Of a stretch of 15,630 bases of DNA, positions 10,742 to 15,630 are shown piece by piece. The notes under the pieces are model-generated. The model was given only the letters and a program-made list of their open reading frames with translations, was not told the DNA's origin and made no database searches. Every line of letters begins with the position of its first letter. The stretch's first letter is position 1. Source of the stretch: Gemmataceae bacterium (GTDB lineage: Bacteria; Planctomycetota; Planctomycetia; Gemmatales; Gemmataceae); NCBI GenBank assembly GCA_947490035.1, contig CANLGS010000021.1:1-15630 (forward strand), written 5' to 3'. The position numbers and the translations under genes are program-made.

Positions 10742-10829
10742 AAAGGTAAAAGGTAAAATTGAAGACCCGGAAGACAACGCCGGGTCTGTCTGTGCCGTAC
10801 TCTGTTTTTACTTTTTACCTTTTACCTTT
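10742..10829. repeat. Inverted AAAGGTA heptamer repeats between infB and the DUF503 gene
   Basis: AAAGGTAAAAGGTAAAA (10742-10758) is perfectly complementary to 10813-10829. The 7-bp unit is repeated in tandem within each 17-bp arm. The loop of this long palindrome contains a second hairpin (AGACCCGG/CCGGGTCT, 10763-10787). The right arm ends six bases before the next start codon, where a ribosome site would be expected. AT-rich sequence like this is alien to the GC-rich surroundings. Confidence 0.85.
10763..10809 (+). terminator. Possible terminator after infB
   Basis: AGACCCGG (10763-10770) pairs with CCGGGTCT (10780-10787), an 8-bp GC-rich stem with a 9-nt loop. The nearest T run (TTTTT, 10805-10809) is 17 bases downstream, which is too far for a classical intrinsic terminator, so activity is uncertain. 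It may weaken rather than stop transcription into the DUF503 gene and rbfA. Confidence 0.35.
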
Positions 10830-10835
10830 CTTATT

Positions 10836-11129
10836 ATGGTTCTCGGCTCTCTCGAAGTGAGGTTGTTCGTTCGCGAGAGCCGCACGTTGAAAGACAAACG
10901 GCAGGTCGTGCGGAGCATTCTGGACCGCGTCCGCAACGATTTCAACGTGTCCGCGGCCGAAGTGGACACGCACGACGACGTAAAATTGGTAACGCTCGCG
11001 TTCGCCGCGGTCGGGTTCGAGAACGCGGCGGTTCAGGGCGTGTTGCAGAAGATTACGGAGGCGCTCCGCGTCCACCCGGTCGCGGAGTACCTCGGCGGCG
11101 AAGTGACGGTCGGGAGCGAAGTGGTGTAG
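10836..11129 (+). CDS. DUF503 (YlxP-type) protein
   Basis: A 97-residue protein matching the whole length of the DUF503/YlxP family: an N-terminal strand (MVLGSLEVRLFV), the family signature SRTLKDKRQVVRSILDRVRN, then FNVSAAEVD and a C-terminal alpha-beta segment. The molecular function is not firmly known. In many bacteria the gene sits between infB and rbfA, as here, suggesting a role near ribosome assembly or translation. ATG 10836 fits the family start exactly, yet no Shine-Dalgarno is visible: the preceding bases are the T/C-rich arm of the AAAGGTA repeat. The TAG stop codon is the first three bases of the next repeat element. Confidence 0.9.
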   Translation: MVLGSLEVRLFVRESRTLKDKRQVVRSILDRVRNDFNVSAAEVDTHDDVKLVTLAFAAVGFENAAVQGVLQKITEALRVHPVAEYLGGEVTVGSEVV

Positions 11130-11255
11130 GGTGGGCACTGCCCACCATGCCTTTGATTTGTGGCACAGACATTCCTGTCTGTGTGCTTTGGGGTGTAGCC
11201 GCACAGACAGGAATGTCTGTGCCACCAAAAGAAGAGGTGGGCATCGCCCACCCTA
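11127..11255. repeat. Nested double palindrome between the DUF503 gene and rbfA
   Basis: Two repeat types are nested in mirror order. Outer arms 11127-11146 and 11236-11255 (TAGGGTGGGCACTGCCCACC and its near reverse complement, two mismatches) are each palindromic themselves. Inner arms 11161-11183 and 11202-11224 are an exact 23-bp inverted pair of the CAGACATTCCTGTCTG repeat, also present at 2214-2240. The whole 129-bp unit could fold into a long cruciform or RNA stem. It provides the TAG stop of the upstream gene and ends 11 bases before the rbfA start codon. This layout suggests one repeat pair inserted into another. Confidence 0.9.
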
Positions 11256-11266
11256 TAAGAAACGCA

Positions 11267-11743
11267 ATGAAATCTCACCGGATAGCACGCGTGTCGGAAG
11301 TGATCCGCGAGACCGCGGCTAACGCCATTCTGTTCGAGCTGAAAGACCCGCGCGTGAAGAACGTCACCGTCACACGCGCGGAAGTCTCCGCCGACCTTCA
11401 GCACGCGAAGGTGTTCGTGTCGGTCATGGGGACCGAGAAGGAACAGGCGCTCACGATGCACGGGTTGAAGAGCGCCGCCGGGTTCGTGCAGACGAAACTC
11501 GCCGACCGGCTCACGTCGCGGTACATCCCGCACGTCACGTTCGTCATCGACGAGGGCGTGAAGAAGAGCATCGAGATCGGCCGGCTCATCCGCGAAGAGA
11601 ACGAGCGCCTCGCCGCCGACAAAGCGCAGCAGGCCGCAGGCGCCGAGTCGGGCGAGGACGACGAGAAGAACGAGAAGAACGAGGAAAGTGGCGCAGCGGA
11701 TGTGCCAACCTCCCCAACGAGCAACCAGGATGGTGCCGTTTAG
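11267..11743 (+). CDS. rbfA: Ribosome-binding factor A
   Basis: A 158-residue RbfA, which binds the 30S subunit during late maturation of 16S rRNA. The KH-like core occupies about residues 1-115: RIARVSEVIRETAANAILFE, then LKDPRV at 25-30, VTVTRAEVSADLQHAKVFVS, and TSRYIPHVTFVIDEGVKKS near 83-101. A charged, disordered tail of some 40 residues follows, containing an in-frame 9-bp tandem repeat (DEKNEKNEE). ATG 11267 gives the family N-terminus; an in-frame ATG at 11147 lies inside repeat DNA and is rejected. No clear Shine-Dalgarno precedes the start, only AAGAAA. The last codons and the TAG stop form part of an inverted-repeat arm (11738-11763). Confidence 0.93.
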   Translation: MKSHRIARVSEVIRETAANAILFELKDPRVKNVTVTRAEVSADLQHAKVFVSVMGTEKEQALTMHGLKSAAGFVQTKLADRLTSRYIPHVTFVIDEGVKKSIEIGRLIREENERLAADKAQQAAGAESGEDDEKNEKNEESGAADVPTSPTSNQDGAV

Positions 11744-11809
11744 CGTTCGCTCCGGAGGGGCGACTTTGCAGAACCGACAGGCATCGCCCCTCCGGGGCGA
11801 ACGCTAAAC
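11738..11809. repeat. 26-bp inverted repeat overlapping the rbfA stop
   Basis: Arm 11738-11763 (begins GTTTAGCGTTCGCTCCGGAG) is the reverse complement of 11784-11809 with a single mismatch, separated by 20 bases. The last base of the preceding codon, one full codon and the TAG stop of rbfA are drawn from the left arm. In RNA it would form a very stable 26-bp hairpin just after rbfA, possibly ending or protecting the rbfA transcript, though no T run follows. Confidence 0.9.
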
Positions 11810-11869
11810 GAGAGCGCGGAACGAACACGACGCGCAGGGCAAACGCCAAGGAACCGGAGTCCCACCCAC

Positions 11870-12673
11870 ATGCCGGCCATCACCAACAAGCAGCAACTCC
11901 TGAACCAGGCGCACACGGTCCTCAAGAAGAGGTTCCCGCTGCCCGCCCTGGAGCCGGAACCGCCGCGCCCCCTGCTCGAAGAACTGCTGTTCGCGATCTG
12001 CCGCGAGGGCAGCACCACCGAGGACGCGGAGGCCGGGTACGCGCGCCTGCGCAAGGTGTTCGTGGACTGGAACGAGGTCCGCGTCAGCACGGTGCAGGAA
12101 GTCGGCGACGCGCTGCGGTCCCTCCCGAACGCCGGGCCGCGCGCCGGCTGGATCATTGGCGTGCTGCACGCCGTCTTCGAGATGAACTACTCCTACGACC
12201 TCGGCGACATGGAGAAGAAGGGGCTGAAGCAGGCCGCGAAGCAGGTGTCGCGTTACTTCAACGAGAAAGACCTGAAGAGCCACGGACTGAAGCAGGCCGC
12301 AAAGCAGATCTCGCGGTTCAAGCAGGTGAACGACTTCGCGGTGGCGTGGGTGGTGCAGCGGTCGCTCGGCGGCCACGCGATCCCGCTCGACGGCCCGACG
12401 TTCCGCGTGCTGCGCCGGCTGAACGTGATCGAGGAGACCGACGCCGACGACATGGAATCGGTCCGCGGCGGCATCGAACACGTGATCCCGAAGACGCGCG
12501 GTCCGGAGTTCACCGAGCTGATGAGCATCCACGCGAAGGAACTGTGCGTCGAGAAGACGCCGCTGTGCGGCGCCTGCCCGCTCAAGAACGACTGCCCCAC
12601 CGGGATCGAACTGCTGTCCAAGAAGCCGGACAAGGACAAGCCGCCGGAGTCGAAGCCGAAGAAGTCGCGGTGA
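11870..12673 (+). CDS. Endonuclease III-like HhH-GPD family protein with [4Fe-4S] motif
   Basis: A 267-residue protein related to the endonuclease III/MutY base-excision repair glycosylases. The C-terminal cluster motif is exact: C226-x6-C233-x2-C236-x5-C242. The catalytic-aspartate strand HAIPLDGPTFRVLRRL is present, with D174 in the expected place. The helix-hairpin-helix that normally reads LPGVGxKTA is degenerate here (FKQVNDFAVAWVV); by my alignment the Nth catalytic lysine is replaced by F156, so lyase activity is doubtful. Residues 118-129 and 139-150 are a near-perfect duplication of GLKQAAKQ(V/I)SR(Y/F). A Lys/Pro-rich tail ends the protein. The start at ATG 11870 has GGAG ten bases upstream. 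It follows rbfA, behind a long hairpin, so it is probably separately expressed. Confidence 0.82.
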   Translation: MPAITNKQQLLNQAHTVLKKRFPLPALEPEPPRPLLEELLFAICREGSTTEDAEAGYARLRKVFVDWNEVRVSTVQEVGDALRSLPNAGPRAGWIIGVLHAVFEMNYSYDLGDMEKKGLKQAAKQVSRYFNEKDLKSHGLKQAAKQISRFKQVNDFAVAWVVQRSLGGHAIPLDGPTFRVLRRLNVIEETDADDMESVRGGIEHVIPKTRGPEFTELMSIHAKELCVEKTPLCGACPLKNDCPTGIELLSKKPDKDKPPESKPKKSR

Positions 12674-12681
12674 CGTTGTAG

Positions 12682-12700
12682 GACAGGCCGCTGGCCTGTC
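12682..12700. terminator. Palindrome between convergent genes, possible bidirectional terminator
   Basis: GACAGGCC (12682-12689) and GGCCTGTC (12693-12700) form a perfect 8-bp stem around GCT in the 43-bp gap between the convergent repair gene and TIM-barrel gene. The position suits termination from both sides, but there is no T run. It has the same design as other short palindromes here (1143-1160, 14919-14935). Confidence 0.45.
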
Positions 12701-12716
12701 ATTGGTTGAGACAGGC

Positions 12717-13616
12717 TCACCCCGAAATCAGCTTGCGCAGTTCCTTGACGTACTTCGGCACGGCCACCTTCGGGTCTTCCTTCGCCTCGTACTCCAGCGC
12801 CACGTAGCCGTGGAAGTTCGCGTCCTTCAGAATCTTCACCACCTTCGCCAGGTCCGCTTCCTGCACCTTGCCGCCGGGGAACACCTCGGTCTTCACCTGC
12901 GACACGACGCCGTAAGGCGCGATCTTCGCGATGTCCGCGTAAGGGTCGGCCGTCTTGAAGTTGCCGGTGTCGATGTTCACGCCCAGCGCCTTGCTCTTCA
13001 CCGGCTTTACCAGGTCGAGGAGGTGTTCCGGCGTGTCGGTGATGCCGCCGTGGTTCTCCAGCGCGAGCATCACGCCCAACTTCTCGGCCACCTCGCAGCA
13101 CTCGTTCATCGCCGCGACCACGCGCTTCTGCGCCTCTTCGAGGGTGTCGCCTTTCGGCAGGGTGCCCGCGAAGATGCGGACGGTCGTCGCGCCCACCTTC
13201 GCGGCCCGCGCCGTCCAGTCCTTCACGAGCTGAATCTGCGCCTTGTACGCGGCGTCGTCCTTCACGCAGAAGTTGTTGCCGACCGGCACGCCGGAGATCG
13301 CGAGCTTCTTCTTGGACGCGTGCGCCTTCAGCTTGTCCGTGTAGGCGTCGGTGGTTTCGGCCCAGTAGTACGACGTGAGTTCGACCGCGTCCAGCGGCAG
13401 GTCCGCGGCGTAGTCGATGAAGTCGAACAGCGTCATCGTCGGCTTCTTCAGGTCGAGGAACTGCCGCATGCTGTACGCGGCCAGCGACAGCTTCAGGTCC
13501 GGCTTGGGACCGGGGCGCTTGATGAGATCAATGGCCGAGGCGAGCGGGGGGCATAAGCCCCCCGAGGCGGCGACCGCGGCGGACGCGGCGAGAAAGCGGC
13601 GGCGGGAGAGTGACAT
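12717..13616 (-). CDS. Tat-exported sugar phosphate isomerase/epimerase-like TIM-barrel protein
   Basis: A 299-residue protein of the xylose isomerase-like TIM-barrel superfamily (AP endonuclease 2 fold). Residues 1-28 are a twin-arginine signal (SRRRFLAASAAVAASGG), so it is probably exported folded, with its metal. Barrel strands and likely metal ligands include E79 (AVELTS), E187-NHGG, D216 (GVNIDTGNF) and E275 or E277 near the end (GYVALEYEAKED). These proteins isomerise or epimerise sugars or act on related polyols; the substrate cannot be read from sequence. ATG 13616-13614 is preceded by AGGAGGT, a strong ribosome site. It diverges from the EF-hand gene across 99 bp and stands alone. 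Such Tat-TIM proteins are abundant in planctomycetes. Confidence 0.88.
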   Translation of the reverse strand: MSLSRRRFLAASAAVAASGGLCPPLASAIDLIKRPGPKPDLKLSLAAYSMRQFLDLKKPTMTLFDFIDYAADLPLDAVELTSYYWAETTDAYTDKLKAHASKKKLAISGVPVGNNFCVKDDAAYKAQIQLVKDWTARAAKVGATTVRIFAGTLPKGDTLEEAQKRVVAAMNECCEVAEKLGVMLALENHGGITDTPEHLLDLVKPVKSKALGVNIDTGNFKTADPYADIAKIAPYGVVSQVKTEVFPGGKVQEADLAKVVKILKDANFHGYVALEYEAKEDPKVAVPKYVKELRKLISG

Positions 13617-13648
13617 TGCGAACCTCCTGGGTAACGGGAAACTCGCCG

Positions 13649-13683
13649 CCAGTTTACCCGGTGCGCGCGGATTAGGGTATCAT
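13649..13683. promoter_or_regulatory. Candidate divergent promoter elements
   Basis: The 99-bp divergent gap holds TATCAT (13678-13683), a -10-like match for the plus-strand gene, with TTTACC (13653-13658) 19 bases before it. On the minus strand GGTAAACTGG (13658-13649) precedes the TIM-barrel gene, and the identical 10-mer lies upstream of the toxin-antitoxin-like pair (15516-15507). Both readings are weak consensus matches. Confidence 0.3.
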
Positions 13684-13715
13684 CCGTTTCGCCCTTCACT
13701 TTACGAGGAGATGAC

Positions 13716-14876
13716 ATGTCACGGTTCCGTTTCGCGACGGTGTTCGCGGTGGTCGCGCTCGTCGCGGCTGCCGAGTTCGCGCCGGCGATTTTCCTGAGGG
13801 TCGAAACCGACAAGGTGCCGGTCGAGCGCCTCGCGAAGAACCTGGAAGAGACGATCCAGAAGAACCCGAAGGACGCGCAGGCGGTGCTGAACCTCGCGCG
13901 CGTTCACGCGATGGCGTACTCGATCCGGTCCGAAGAGGTGCCGGTGAACAAGAAGTCGCCGGACGCGGTGTGGTTCGGGTACGAGCCGCCGATCGTGCCG
14001 TTTCACAACGTCGCGAAGACCGACGACAAGGAGAAACTGAAGGCCGCGAAAGAACATCTCGACAAGGCGATCAAGCTCTACGCGGAGGCGATCAAACTCG
14101 CCCCGGACGACCTGCGCGCGAAGCTCGGGCACGCGTGGCTGCTGTCGCAGACCGACAAGAAAGACGACGCGATCAAGGCGCTGCGCGCGGTGGTCGAGGA
14201 CGGGTGGAAGAAGGACAAGGACTTGAAGGCGCTGGGGCTGGGCGGCCAGACGGTCACGGGCGAGGGCGCCGGCTACCTGATCCCGCTGCTCGACAAGGAA
14301 AAAGACAAGGACGAGATCGCGACGTGGACCGAGCGCATGACACAGCTCAAGAAGCTGCCGCGCCCGATCACGCCGATCGCGGTGCCGCTGAAGGACGGGT
14401 TGACCGCGACCGACCTCGAAGCCCGCGGCGCGAGCGTGGCGTTCGACGCCGACGGCACCGGCCTTCTGAAGAAGTGGACGTGGATCAACGCGAACGCCGC
14501 GTGGCTCGTCCACGACCCGAAGAAGAGCGGCAAGGTGACCTCCGCGCTCCAGATGTTCGGCAACGTCACGTTCTGGCTGTTCTGGGAAACCGGCTACGAC
14601 GCGCTCGCGGGCCTCGACGACAACGGCGACGGCGTGTTAAGCGGCGCGGAGTTGGACGGCTTGTCCCTGTGGCACGACGCGAACGGCGACGGCGTGTGCG
14701 ACCCCGGCGAGGTGAAGACGCTCTCCGAGTACGGCATCGTGTCGCTGTCGGTCAAGTTCGAGCGCGACCCGAAGCACCCGGACCGCATCGCGTACTCGAA
14801 GGCGGGCGTTACGTTTGCGGACGGCACCACGCGCCCGACGTTCGATCTGGTGTTGCACCCCGCCAAGAAGCAGTGA
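13716..14876 (+). CDS. Secreted helical/TPR-like protein with RTX-like double EF-hand module
   Basis: A 386-residue protein with a signal peptide (about residues 1-24, MSRFRFATVFAVVALVAAAE). Residues ~35-165 are helical with TPR-like repeats (NPKDAQAVLNLARVHAMAYS; AIKLYAEAIKLAPDDLRAKL). The C-terminal half (about 235-345) resembles a module seen in large RTX/calcium-binding proteins: VAFDADGTG, a WTWINANAAWLVHD segment, FGN, GYDALAGLD and LWHDANGDG. It includes two canonical EF-hand loops, 301-312 (D301, N303, D305, E312) and 321-332 (D321, N323, D325, E332), which should bind calcium. GAGGAG at 13705-13710 selects ATG 13716 over the out-of-frame ATG at 13711. Its role is unknown; an extracytoplasmic scaffold or adhesion-related protein is possible. 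Confidence 0.78.
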   Translation: MSRFRFATVFAVVALVAAAEFAPAIFLRVETDKVPVERLAKNLEETIQKNPKDAQAVLNLARVHAMAYSIRSEEVPVNKKSPDAVWFGYEPPIVPFHNVAKTDDKEKLKAAKEHLDKAIKLYAEAIKLAPDDLRAKLGHAWLLSQTDKKDDAIKALRAVVEDGWKKDKDLKALGLGGQTVTGEGAGYLIPLLDKEKDKDEIATWTERMTQLKKLPRPITPIAVPLKDGLTATDLEARGASVAFDADGTGLLKKWTWINANAAWLVHDPKKSGKVTSALQMFGNVTFWLFWETGYDALAGLDDNGDGVLSGAELDGLSLWHDANGDGVCDPGEVKTLSEYGIVSLSVKFERDPKHPDRIAYSKAGVTFADGTTRPTFDLVLHPAKKQ

Positions 14877-14918
14877 AGAGATTGAGGACAGGATTTGGCG
14901 GTGTAAAGTAAGCAGTTG

Positions 14919-14935
14919 GGCTGCCAGTGGCAGCC
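14919..14935. terminator. Palindrome between convergent genes
   Basis: GGCTGCC (14919-14925) and GGCAGCC (14929-14935) form a perfect 7-bp stem around AGT in the 81-bp gap between the EF-hand gene and the toxin-like gene. As at 12682-12700, a short palindrome marks a convergent junction, suggesting use as a bidirectional terminator or preferred insertion of such repeats there. No T run is present. Confidence 0.4.
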
Positions 14936-14957
14936 TCTCGAACTCGGGCTTCCGCGC

Positions 14958-15275
14958 TCACGCCGAGGGCGGCGACTTCGGCATCAGCACGGGTAGGGCC
15001 GCCACGAACACCTGCCGCCGTTCCTCGAACACCGCGTACCGCATGGCGAGCGGGGGCACGATCCCGATGCGGATCTGCCCGACCTCCTCCCAAAGAGCCA
15101 CCAGCGGATCCCCGAACTGCGGGTACACCCGCAACCGGTGGTCAAACTCCCGCAGGGCCGCCAGGAATGCCTCCCCGTCACCGCGCGCTGCCGCCACGGC
15201 GGCGAGTTCCCGCACCTTGTCGAAAACCCGGCCCGACAAAGTCACCCGGTAGGGTTGTGGTGCGCCCGGACTCAC
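14958..15275 (-). CDS. ParE/RelE-like toxin-type protein
   Basis: A 105-residue protein starting at GTG 15275-15273, which overlaps the stop codon of the upstream gene by GTGA. The sequence PYRVTLSGRVFDKVRELAAV, then REFDHRLRVYPQFGDPL and GIVPPLAMRYAVFEERRQVF, has the helix-helix then beta-hairpin pattern of small RelE/ParE-superfamily toxins, including the PxxFGxPL turn and the terminal VxVAALPVL strand. Canonical catalytic residues are not obvious, and many ParE-like members act on gyrase rather than mRNA. The pairing with a small acidic upstream protein supports a toxin role. Longer versions of the frame (to 15566) are non-coding read-through over the partner gene. Confidence 0.65.
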   Translation of the reverse strand: MSPGAPQPYRVTLSGRVFDKVRELAAVAAARGDGEAFLAALREFDHRLRVYPQFGDPLVALWEEVGQIRIGIVPPLAMRYAVFEERRQVFVAALPVLMPKSPPSA

Positions 15276-15457
15276 GACGGCCGCACCACGGCTTCGACCT
15301 CCGCGATCAGCGACTCGAATGTCCGCCCGCCGGTGGCTTCGATCTCCCGGACCTCTTCGAGGAACTGTTGGGCTTCGAACGTCTGTCGCGCCCACGCCAG
15401 GAGTTCGGGCGGGACGGGGGCCGGGGCGGGCACAGAGGGCATCGGCTCTTGGGACAT
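15272..15457 (-). CDS. Small antitoxin-like partner of the ParE/RelE-like protein
   Basis: A 61-residue protein with a Pro-rich start (MSQEPMPSVPAPAPVPPELL), then an acidic helical part (FEAQQFLEEVREIEATGGRT, FESLIAEVEAV). ATG 15457-15455 has AGAGGA about nine bases upstream; an earlier in-frame start at 15505 would add 16 atypical residues. The TGA stop overlaps the GTG of the toxin-like gene, so the order (antitoxin first) and coupling fit a type II toxin-antitoxin operon. No DNA-binding motif is recognisable in so short a protein. Confidence 0.6.
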   Translation of the reverse strand: MSQEPMPSVPAPAPVPPELLAWARQTFEAQQFLEEVREIEATGGRTFESLIAEVEAVVRPS

Positions 15458-15508
15458 CGGCGTGTTCCTCTCGAATCGCCGCAACCGGGCGGCGGGCCAA
15501 CTCACTCC

Positions 15509-15538
15509 AGTTTACCGGGGTCGGGCCACGGCAGACAA
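15509..15538 (-). promoter_or_regulatory. Candidate promoter of the toxin-antitoxin-like pair
   Basis: On the minus strand TTGTCT (15538-15533) and TAAACT (15514-15509) are separated by 18 bases, each matching four of six sigma-70 consensus positions. The -10-like box ends about 51 bases before the antitoxin start codon. The surrounding 10-mer GGTAAACTGG also precedes the TIM-barrel gene. Confidence 0.35.
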
Positions 15539-15630
15539 GCCGCGCGGCCCGTTCAGCGTACCACATCCGTCGCGACCCGAAAACTCAACAACCCTGCGCT
15601 GGGTCTGCTGTCGCGGGTGGTTCGGCGCCT

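Noticed and set aside
11147..11266. N-terminal extension of rbfA from an upstream in-frame ATG
   Set aside because: The extension is translated repeat DNA (GTDIPVC-type peptide) and is absent from the RbfA family; the ATG at 11267 fits the family start.
12702..13556. Plus-strand frame opposite the TIM-barrel gene
   Set aside because: Antisense shadow; the minus-strand protein has a Tat signal, strong ribosome site and conserved barrel motifs.

Overview
The window looks like a chromosomal segment from a GC-rich planctomycete, most likely a Gemmata-type organism. That is an inference from several things seen together: very high GC at third codon positions, an 1130-residue IF-2 with a long Pro/Ala/Gly linker, a Tat-exported sugar-isomerase-like TIM-barrel protein, an LRR membrane protein, a DUF4058-type protein, and many short dispersed palindromes between genes. 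No rRNA, tRNA, CRISPR array, transposase or phage gene was found.

Layout. Bases 1-1610 hold almost no convincing protein gene: three copies of a 26-bp palindrome-bearing repeat, several hairpins, and one weak small CDS candidate (639-1097). An ECF-type sigma factor (1611-2207) follows, ending in a dispersed palindrome and a strong intrinsic terminator. A DUF4058-like gene (2324-3085, +) then converges, almost stop to stop, on an LRR membrane-protein gene on the minus strand (3088-4453) that carries two single-base frameshifts. Next on the minus strand is a coupled pair, a 74-residue protein and an HNH nuclease, overlapping by GTGA (4970-5194).

The core is a transcription/translation cluster on the plus strand: nusA (5585-7066), infB (7327-10719, TTG start), a DUF503/YlxP-type gene (10836-11129) and rbfA (11267-11743), followed by an endonuclease III-like gene (11870-12673). 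The order nusA...infB-ylxP-rbfA is the classical bacterial one, but rimP is not upstream of nusA. Each intergenic junction contains a different inverted-repeat element. The stop codons of infB, the DUF503 gene and rbfA lie inside repeat arms or hairpins, and the DUF503 gene and rbfA have no visible Shine-Dalgarno sequence because repeat DNA sits directly upstream.

The right part has a Tat-signal TIM-barrel protein (minus, 12717-13616), diverging from a secreted helical/TPR-like protein with two EF-hand loops in an RTX-like module (13716-14876, +). It ends with a toxin-antitoxin-like pair on the minus strand (14958-15457), also coupled by a GTGA overlap. The most unusual features are the repeat-invaded nusA-rbfA cluster, the two GTGA-coupled small gene pairs, the endonuclease III-like protein with a degenerate catalytic hairpin and an internal duplication, and the doubly frameshifted LRR gene.
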